A DNA stretch of 64,000 nucleotides from NCBI RefSeq assembly GCF_003712195.1, contig NZ_RDSD01000008.1, positions 1-64,000 of the forward strand, given 5' to 3'. This DNA comes from Proteiniphilum sp. X52. GTDB taxonomy: Bacteria > Bacteroidota > Bacteroidia > Bacteroidales > Dysgonomonadaceae. This document shows, piece by piece, positions 58,306-64,000 of this stretch. Each line of letters opens with the position of its first letter. Position 1 is the stretch's first letter. The notes below the pieces were generated by a model that had not been told where the DNA came from, made no database searches, and saw nothing but the letters and a program-made list of their open reading frames with translations. A program made the translations under genes and the position numbers.

Positions 58306-58902
58306 ATGAAACGAATTTATTTTATCAGCCTTTTATTGTTTGTGTGGGCAACTACCTTTGCGCAAACGGAAAGAGGGAAATTTATGGTTTCAGGCAGAAG
58401 CTCGATTGATTTTATTTATTCCAACACGAAATTTAAAGGGAGCAGTATCCAGAGCAGTGAAGCGACCGGAGAAACGTACAATTTTAATATCGCGCCTGCC
58501 TTGGGTTATTTTGTAGTTAATGATTTTGGCATATCGCTGCAAACGTCGTATGCCATCAGTAATGGCAATACGGATAGTCAAATGTCGCAATTTTCTGTTC
58601 TACCCGGTGTCATTTACTATGTTCCCACCGGAAGTATCGTTCGCCCATTTGTTCAAGCCGGTGGCGGATATGTGAATATTAGTACAAAGATTCCGTTGTC
58701 GAGCGGAGGAAAAGCCACTAATTGGTTCAACGGATATATGCTGGCGGGCGGTGTAGGCGTGGCTTTTTTCGTGAGAGAAAACATCTCTATTGAGTTAGCA
58801 GGACAATATGCGTCTGTTAAGACCAGTTTTTCCGGTGACTCTTCCATTAAAATGAATATGGATGGGTTTTCAGGCAGTATCGGTTTCTCTCTTTTCTTTT
58901 AA
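58306..58902 (+). CDS. small outer-membrane beta-barrel protein
   Basis: The 198-residue protein has a signal peptide (YFISLLLFVWATTFAQ) and alternating strands typical of the OMP_b-brl group: ISLQTSYAIS, YVPTGSIVRPFVQAGGGYVN, GVGVAFFVRENISIEL. It ends in Phe (IGFSLFF), the usual barrel signal. It probably forms an eight-strand barrel of unknown role. The next gene (11 bases downstream) is a diverged paralog with the same FFVR-N-ISI motif. Confidence 0.82.
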   Translation: MKRIYFISLLLFVWATTFAQTERGKFMVSGRSSIDFIYSNTKFKGSSIQSSEATGETYNFNIAPALGYFVVNDFGISLQTSYAISNGNTDSQMSQFSVLPGVIYYVPTGSIVRPFVQAGGGYVNISTKIPLSSGGKATNWFNGYMLAGGVGVAFFVRENISIELAGQYASVKTSFSGDSSIKMNMDGFSGSIGFSLFF

Positions 58903-58913
58903 TATCGGCAGTT

Positions 58914-59522
58914 ATGAAAAACAAAATTATAGCAATTTCATTGATGGCGTTGTTTGCCTGGGCAAACCTTCAGGCGCAAACAGAAAAAGGCGGGTTTATC
59001 ATCGGAGCAGGCGGTTCGGTTGATGTGTCGAATACCAAGGTAGGACTTTCGGGCGCTCCTTCCAAAACAAGTAACACTACCATCATTATTAAGCCCGAAG
59101 TGGGGTATTTTCTTATTGATGACTTTTCTGTGGGGTTATCCTTTTCAGTAGAGGGTTACACAGGCGACGCAGGAGGCGCTCATGCCGATTTACTGTCCGA
59201 GTTTAAGTATTTTTTCAAAGGAACCAACTTTCGTCCTTTTGTGAAAGTAAATGCAGGATATAAATATAAAGATTTCTGGGGACTTTTCGCACAAAGTATA
59301 CCTGTAGGCGATGTTCAGGGATTTGCGTTCGGCGGCGGGGCAGGGGGCGCTTTTTTTGTGAGAAATAATATTTCCATCGATTTAGGATTACAATACCTGC
59401 ACTCAAATTTAAAACGATTCAGTGTGCCTTATTCAAGTTTCGGTCCGATAAAAGAAGATAATCCGCTGAAAGCCAATATGAATGAGGTAAAGGTGTATGT
59501 TGGCTTTTCGATATATTTGTAA
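58914..59522 (+). CDS. small outer-membrane beta-barrel protein, paralog
   Basis: The 202-residue protein has a signal peptide (IISLMALFAWANLQAQ-like) and barrel strands (VGYFLIDDFSVGLSFSVEG, FRPFVKVNAGYKYKDFWG, GGAFFVRNNISIDLGLQYL), ending VGFSIYL. It resembles the preceding protein in strand order and motifs, consistent with tandem duplication. Function unknown. Confidence 0.82.
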   Translation: MKNKIIAISLMALFAWANLQAQTEKGGFIIGAGGSVDVSNTKVGLSGAPSKTSNTTIIIKPEVGYFLIDDFSVGLSFSVEGYTGDAGGAHADLLSEFKYFFKGTNFRPFVKVNAGYKYKDFWGLFAQSIPVGDVQGFAFGGGAGGAFFVRNNISIDLGLQYLHSNLKRFSVPYSSFGPIKEDNPLKANMNEVKVYVGFSIYL

Positions 59523-59603
59523 AGAAGTTCAGCCGGGGCTGTGTCAAAAGAGATATGGAAGAATTTCCTCATTTAAATCAACACAATATTTCAAATAAAC
59601 AAT

Positions 59604-59611
59604 TATATTTG
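59604..59611 (+). promoter_or_regulatory. -7 element upstream of the barrel-lipoprotein gene
   Basis: TATATTTG matches TAnnTTTG, 50 bases before the start at 59662. This separates the next genes from the two small barrels upstream. Confidence 0.5.
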
Positions 59612-59661
59612 CACGACATATTTCAATGCTATAATTAATAAAGACACAACAGCTTAATAGG

Positions 59662-60705
59662 ATGAAAAGCATAATACGTTTAATCGTTCTGACCGTATTA
59701 TCCGGTCTGATGTTTTCCTGTGCGCCCAAAGTGGTGACACAATTAATTAAAAGTTATCCGCCTTTGCCCGAAACCGAAGAAGTAATTGTTTATGAACGTG
59801 AAAAAGATGACACCGTTCCTGCCGGCGCCGAAACAATAGGCAATATTGCCGTGGTGGATAACGGCTTTTCGACAAAAGCAAAAGGATCGTTTGAGCAAGT
59901 GGTGGAACTGGCATCGGAAGAAACCCGCAAAAATGGCGGAAACGGACTGCTGATAACCGACCACCTGAAGCCTTCGTTCTGGGGAAGCACCATTCATCAG
60001 ATAGCCGGCGTAATGCTGAAAGTTGATACAACGGACACGGATTTTGTCTCTTCGCGCGAAGCATACGTGAGCATTCAGGAAGATAACGAGCGCAAGCGCA
60101 TCAACATTCCCGTACACACTCTGATGATAAATACGGGCTACGGCAATCTTGGCGGGAACACGGATGGATTTGGTTCCGAAGAGAAAAAAATGGTGGATAA
60201 ACTGCATCAGGGCATTACCTGGGATGTTCGGTATTACTATCATCACAAAGGATTTCCCTATGGCGTGGGATTAATGGTGTCGCAGTTTTATTCCAGTCCG
60301 TTTCAGGAGTTGGTTTACAACAATATGAAAAACAACGTGCGGTTAGATTACGCCGGCTTGTCGTTTGGATGGCGCAACGCTTTTTCTCCCAAATGGATAG
60401 GCTCACTGTATTTTGGACTTGGATACCTGGGAATTATGCAGAAATTCTCAAATCCCGGCAATCCAAGCGAGTACGGTACCTTGACCGGATCAACCGTAGG
60501 CCCGCATTTTGGTGTGGGGTTTGAATATCAGGTTTCCAAGCGCATCGGCATCGGTGTCGATCTTACAGAAATAAGTGGTTATTTAACTTCCGTCAATTAC
60601 AACAACCTGACCAGAGACCCTTCGTCGCCCGAAATCAGTTCCGAAAACAGGTTAAACGTTAGCCGCATAAATGCCACCGTGGGGGTGAGGTATTATTTGA
60701 AGTAG
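59662..60705 (+). CDS. lipoprotein domain fused to outer-membrane barrel
   Basis: The 347-residue protein begins with a lipoprotein signal (LIVLTVLSGLMFSC). Residues about 25-130 form a globular domain (VPAGAETIGNIAVVDNGFS; VELASEETRKNGGNGLLIT) like small YajG/DUF-type surface lipoproteins. From about 150 the sequence turns into a beta-barrel (THDVRYYYHHKGFPYGVGL-like strands, FGWRNAFSPKWIGSLYFGLG, ending VGVRYYLK). A lipid-anchored domain joined to a barrel in one chain is unusual. Function unknown. Confidence 0.75.
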   Translation: MKSIIRLIVLTVLSGLMFSCAPKVVTQLIKSYPPLPETEEVIVYEREKDDTVPAGAETIGNIAVVDNGFSTKAKGSFEQVVELASEETRKNGGNGLLITDHLKPSFWGSTIHQIAGVMLKVDTTDTDFVSSREAYVSIQEDNERKRINIPVHTLMINTGYGNLGGNTDGFGSEEKKMVDKLHQGITWDVRYYYHHKGFPYGVGLMVSQFYSSPFQELVYNNMKNNVRLDYAGLSFGWRNAFSPKWIGSLYFGLGYLGIMQKFSNPGNPSEYGTLTGSTVGPHFGVGFEYQVSKRIGIGVDLTEISGYLTSVNYNNLTRDPSSPEISSENRLNVSRINATVGVRYYLK

Positions 60706-60762
60706 TGCCAATAGCTCCAATTTTAACTGAAATAATGAACATCTTTATCCATTATCACCAAT

Positions 60763-61464
60763 ATGAAACTAAAAATTTTGACTGTTTTATGTGTGCTGAG
60801 CAGCATTCTATCGGTGAACGCACAGGAACTTCCAAATGTAAGAATAAACATTACAGGCGGATACAGCCGTTTTTTGGTTACCGACCTTAACTCCGAAATA
60901 GGAGATAAGTTTATCAGGGACGACGCTTTCAGGAAAGTTGACCGACAAGGGAAATGGGGATTAAACGTGGAGGGAAACGTTCATTACATCTTCAACAACG
61001 GATTAGCTTTGGGAGCAAAATACCGTTATATGATGGTGGATGTTCCGAAGACGGATTTGCTGTACGATGCCGGACAAGACCATTATGGCGTGGTGTCTCT
61101 CTCGGAGAACAACGATATAATGTTTATCGCACCGTCGCTTATGTATGCCCATTGGCTTGATAGAAACGGAAAGTTGTTGGCTACGGGAGCTTTATCGGCC
61201 GGTTATGTCCATTTAGAGAGTAAAGGATCCGTAGATGCAACAACGGCTATGTTCTCAGGGAATAATGTGGGGTTTCAGGCAGATTTGGGAGTCGATTACT
61301 TTCTTACCAAAAATATTTCGGTGGGGATAAGTACGGGTTATTTTTATTCCAAAATAAAAGAAGTAAAGGTGAATTTGAGTGAAGTCAAAACCAAACTGCC
61401 CGAAGACGCGCAACCCAATCTATCGAACATTAAGCTGAATCTCTCCTTATCGTTAAACTTTTAG
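60763..61464 (+). CDS. outer-membrane beta-barrel protein
   Basis: The 233-residue protein has a signal peptide (ILTVLCVLSSILSVNAQ) and barrel strands (INITGGYSRFLV, LALGAKYRYMMVDV, FLTKNISVGISTGYFYS), ending LNLSLSLNF. Its stop codon TAG takes its last base from the first base of repeat copy D, so the repeat has landed right at the gene end without changing the protein's final Phe, or only slightly. Confidence 0.8.
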   Translation: MKLKILTVLCVLSSILSVNAQELPNVRINITGGYSRFLVTDLNSEIGDKFIRDDAFRKVDRQGKWGLNVEGNVHYIFNNGLALGAKYRYMMVDVPKTDLLYDAGQDHYGVVSLSENNDIMFIAPSLMYAHWLDRNGKLLATGALSAGYVHLESKGSVDATTAMFSGNNVGFQADLGVDYFLTKNISVGISTGYFYSKIKEVKVNLSEVKTKLPEDAQPNLSNIKLNLSLSLNF

Positions 61465-61647
61465 AAGCTGTTTTGAATTTTTTCATCCATTGTTTTTTAG
61501 CCATTTTTTGATGGATTTGGATTTATTGAAATGTAGCGGCCACTTAAAAGAACTGAAATTTCAAAGGTGCGAAAAAGGGCAAAAAACAATATGAAAGAGT
61601 GGAAAAACAAGCGTAAAATAATTACTCGTAAAATTCAAAACAGTTTC
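61464..61647 (+). repeat. MITE-like short repeat, complete copy D
   Basis: A 184-bp unit with the same inverted ends as copy C (GAAGCTGTTTTGAATTTT and AAAATTCAAAACAGTTTC) and the same internal blocks, differing by a few small deletions and substitutions. It sits between two envelope-protein genes, and its internal frame reads on into the next gene. Confidence 0.88.
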
Positions 61648-61656
61648 TTAAAATCA

Positions 61657-62058
61657 ATGGCAATGAAAACCTGTAAAATTATTTCGATACTCGTTCTGCT
61701 GACCATGGCTTTTTCCTGTTCCGAAACGTATGTTATGCAACAGGCGTCCGAACCTTCTTATGTGGTATATCCGGGAGTGTTTGAAGTAAAGCAAACCGGA
61801 GGAAAATTTGTTACCGGACAAATCTCCAAAACTGCTTTAGAGGGGGGCGAATATAAGATCATCGCTTTTCCCAATGCGCTTCAACTCAAGTCGTATTATG
61901 TGAAAGCCGATGCGCAAGGGAATATCTCCCTTGAGTATAAACTCGAAAAATCATTCGATGTAACATCCGGTCACGATGGCGTCATTATCGGTGTTATGCA
62001 GATTACCACCTTGAAACACAATAGAATTCTTAATGTTCCGGTTGGCTATTTGCCTTAA
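61657..62058 (+). CDS. small lipoprotein
   Basis: From 61657 (or 61663) the 133-residue protein has a lipoprotein signal (ISILVLLTMAFSC) and a body of beta-rich sequence (YPGVFEVKQTGGKFVTGQIS, NRILNVPVGYLP) without a family I can name. The open frame extends upstream through repeat copy D to 61567, but that part is repeat sequence. It closes the cluster of envelope proteins that starts at 58306. Confidence 0.7.
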   Translation: MAMKTCKIISILVLLTMAFSCSETYVMQQASEPSYVVYPGVFEVKQTGGKFVTGQISKTALEGGEYKIIAFPNALQLKSYYVKADAQGNISLEYKLEKSFDVTSGHDGVIIGVMQITTLKHNRILNVPVGYLP

Positions 62059-62077
62059 CCCATAAATCGATTATTGA

Positions 62078-62236
62078 AGACTAAATAAAGAACTGAGCGC
62101 CGCTTCTGCTCGAATCCTCCGATGGATGGACAAGTTCCTTTCGCGTGTGAAAGAGAAAAAAGACTGCAAGTGTGTTGAAAAACGACAAAAGAGGAGTGAT
62201 ATGGAAAAGCTCAAAGAGATTGGCAAACTCGAGTGA
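62078..62236 (+). pseudogene. unidentified coding-like fragment, 52 codons
   Basis: Without a start codon, the frame reads RLNKELSAASARILRWMDKF and continues with lysine-rich helical sequence (MEKLKEIGKLE) to a TGA. It looks like the end of a helical protein, perhaps a mobile-element gene, but I cannot name it. The rest of the 62059-62551 gap has no other gene; a frame at 62286-62546 has no family features. Confidence 0.3.
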
Positions 62237-62505
62237 ATAGGTAGTAACAAAGATAGCTATTGGAAAATAAAATAACCTCAAAATCATGGATTATCGAAAA
62301 ATCAACACCCATATTATTCCGCTCTTATTGCTTATAGCGGGTGAGAATTTGCTCCAACTTGATAAATACATCGAATGCTATATGCGAAAGCTACCTCTTC
62401 CAAATAATATGACACCCATCAAAACGAAGAAACAAAACAATAACGACTTAATGTTTTTGACACCCCTAAAAATGCGGACAAATTGCGGACACGGAGAGCA
62501 AAACA

Positions 62506-62544
62506 AAAACGCTAAATATTTTATTATTAAATATTTAGCGTTTT
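62506..62544. terminator. bidirectional terminator near tRNA-Leu
   Basis: AAAACGCTAAATATTT pairs perfectly with AAATATTTAGCGTTTT (16 bases) around a 7-base loop, with A and T runs on both sides. It lies just downstream of tRNA-Leu on the minus strand. Confidence 0.88.
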
Positions 62545-62551
62545 AAAATCG

Positions 62552-62635
62552 TACCCAGAGCCGGGATCGAACCGGCATGGAAGTGAATCCACTGGTGTTT
62601 GAGACCAGCGCGTCTACCAATTCCGCCATCTGGGC
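62552..62635 (-). tRNA. tRNA-Leu (CAA)
   Basis: An 84-base class II tRNA on the minus strand with acceptor GCCCAGA/TCTGGGT, anticodon stem CTGGT/ACCAG and loop CTCAAAC (anticodon CAA), a variable arm (GTGGATTCACTTC) and T-arm CCGGTTCGATCCCGG. Confidence 0.95.
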
Positions 62636-62988
62636 ATTGCCAAAAAGTGGATGCAAAAATACGCATATTTTTGGTATTTTGAAATAAGTTCCCATTCTTT
62701 TTTGCAGATATTCGATCAATCCGTGTTTTTAATTGGAGTTTTGATCGCCTGAGGTATGTTCTGATATCTTTTACGGATATTTTTTGGATCACTTCCTATG
62801 ATTTTCATGTTATGTTTCTGGCTGCTTCAGGATGTTGTTTCCGTTTTGTTTTGTATCTTTAAAGGCAAATTTGAGGAGACCATAAACAAATTGTCGCGGA
62901 AGGATGTTATTTAACTAAAAAGGAACCCGTGCAAAGAAAAAGTAGATAAAGGTGAAATTCATTTTTTTAAACATATATAATCTTAGGA
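62636..62988. other. gene-free gap before the guanylyltransferase gene
   Basis: About 350 AT-rich bases lie between divergent tRNA-Leu and the guanylyltransferase gene. They must contain both promoters. I see TATCTTTA near 62850 as a weak -7 candidate on the plus strand and nothing else that stands out. Confidence 0.5.
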
Positions 62989-64000
62989 ATGAGAAACAAT
63001 CATAATTATTGTGTAATCATGAGCGGCGGGGTGGGAAGCCGCTTCTGGCCCTTCAGTAAAGAGGGAAAACCCAAACAGTTTCTTGATTTTTTCGGAACAG
63101 GACGGTCGTTGCTGCAAAGTACTTTTGACCGGTTCAAGCAAATAGTTCCGGCAGAGAACATATACATTGTGACGAACAACGCATACGCTGAAATGACGAA
63201 AAAGCAGTTGCCCGAGCTGAAAGATAACCAGCTTTTGCTGGAGCCCATCAGGCGAAATACTGCTCCTGCCATTGCTTACGCTTCTTTCCGGATAAACGCG
63301 ATCGATCCCAAAGCGAATATAGTTGTCGCTCCGTCGGATCACCTGATCATGAATACTGACGAATTCGTGGCCGATATTCAAAAGGGGCTGGATTTTGTAA
63401 ACACCAATCCGGTCTTACTCACGCTCGGAATCAAACCCAGTCGTCCCGAAACAGGCTATGGCTATATTCAGGTGAATGAGGAGGAGACGGGTGGAATACA
63501 TAAGGTGAAGGCGTTTACCGAAAAACCTAATTTGGAACTGGCCAAAAAATTTGTCGATAGCGGTGAGTTTGTATGGAATTCGGGTATTTTCCTGTGGAAT
63601 GTAAACACCATCCTGGATGCTTTTAAAAAGTACCTTCCGGATATCAACCAGAAGTTCAGCGAGGGAAAAGAGGTGTTTAACACGCCCGGCGAGAAAAAAT
63701 TTGTCGATGCGAGTTTTCCGTTTTGTCCTAATATATCCATCGATTATGGTATCCTGGAGAAAGCGGACAACGTATATGTGAACATCTCCAACTTCGGGTG
63801 GAGCGACCTGGGAACCTGGGGCGCCCTGCATGAAATCTCGGATAAGGATGGGGAAAGCAATGCCAGCCTGCACTGTAAAACCCTGTTTGTCGAGAGCAAC
63901 GATAATGTCGTCGCGATGAGTGAAGACAAACTGGTCCTCTTGCAGGGTCTTGACGGCTATATCGTCGCCGAGTCGGACAACGTGCTGATGATCTGCAAGA
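62989..64000 (+). CDS. manC: mannose-1-phosphate guanylyltransferase, cut by window end
   Basis: The visible 337 residues begin MRNNHNYCVIMSGGVGSRFW with the nucleotidyltransferase signature continuing PFSKEGKPKQFL. Then come VVAPSDHLIMN (metal and nucleotide contacts), KAFTEKPN near residue 175, and VWNSGIFLWNV near 195. The enzyme makes GDP-mannose from GTP and mannose-1-phosphate for surface polysaccharides. The single-domain layout is of the short type, but the C-terminus is outside the window, so a fused isomerase domain cannot be excluded. Confidence 0.9.
   Translation, partial: MRNNHNYCVIMSGGVGSRFWPFSKEGKPKQFLDFFGTGRSLLQSTFDRFKQIVPAENIYIVTNNAYAEMTKKQLPELKDNQLLLEPIRRNTAPAIAYASFRINAIDPKANIVVAPSDHLIMNTDEFVADIQKGLDFVNTNPVLLTLGIKPSRPETGYGYIQVNEEETGGIHKVKAFTEKPNLELAKKFVDSGEFVWNSGIFLWNVNTILDAFKKYLPDINQKFSEGKEVFNTPGEKKFVDASFPFCPNISIDYGILEKADNVYVNISNFGWSDLGTWGALHEISDKDGESNASLHCKTLFVESNDNVVAMSEDKLVLLQGLDGYIVAESDNVLMICK

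Noticed and set aside
62286-62546. 86-codon plus-strand frame before tRNA-Leu
   Set aside because: It runs through the terminator stem, has no recognisable feature and unusual composition.

Overview
The window looks like a chromosomal segment of a Bacteroidota bacterium, most likely order Bacteroidales and plausibly close to the Dysgonomonadaceae/Porphyromonadaceae. This is inferred from protein families only. The evidence is: Bacteroidota-type promoters (TTG, about 19-21 bases, TAnnTTTG) at several genes; little Shine-Dalgarno signal before starts; a TonB-dependent receptor with a carboxypeptidase-regulatory N-domain; a PorE-like outer-membrane protein and a DUF4835 protein; a short Hc1 histone-like protein; small beta-barrel and lipoprotein families; and the rpsU-xerC-hpf-tRNA-tuf-secE-nusG-rplKAJL-rpoBC order.

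Layout. 1-2412: a cassette holding a broken C10 peptidase and a lipoprotein gene, bracketed by a 194-bp direct duplication of the 3' end of a LysE-like gene. 2551-5464: metallophosphatase, polyphosphate kinase and an orphan antitoxin-like ORF. 5521-20946: a long minus-strand information-processing block (rpsU, xerC, hpf, four tRNAs, tuf, tRNA-Trp, secE, nusG, rplK, rplA, rplJ, rplL, rpoB, rpoC), with a strong promoter at the rpsU end and a strong terminator after rpoC. 21004-37103: an accessory zone with an AraC-regulated redox locus, an aminoglycoside adenylyltransferase-like gene, an iron receptor with a divergent DtxR-type regulator, ada, an Hc1 gene and many relics: IS256, IS1182 and ISL3 fragments (the last at 57.7 kb), a tyrosine-recombinase fragment fused to an EttA fragment, an AlkA fragment, and a type III CRISPR-Cas remnant. 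37150-56194: mostly housekeeping genes (eno, marC, a glycosyltransferase, an OmpH-like gene, pepD, a nuclease, tatA/tatC, ridA, rlmB-recN-DUF4835, a PorE-like gene, DUF4301, dnaK). 56400-62236: a decayed AlbA/HATPase-type gene, an ISL3 relic and a run of outer-membrane barrels and lipoproteins. 62506-64000: tRNA-Leu and the start of a mannose-1-phosphate guanylyltransferase gene.

The most interesting material is the decay and the small repeats. A short element of about 185-191 bp with 14-bp perfect inverted ends (18 bp with one mismatch) occurs four times, in full or in part. One copy truncates a secreted aldo/keto reductase gene; another touches the stop codon of an outer-membrane protein gene and extends the next ORF in frame. 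The CRISPR remnant consists of cas6, a cas10 cut off after its GGDD motif, and one 37-nt repeat, one 36-nt spacer and a degenerate final repeat; the stop codon of the cut cas10 lies inside the CRISPR repeat. Three promoter regions carry palindromes or direct repeats placed where an operator would be expected.
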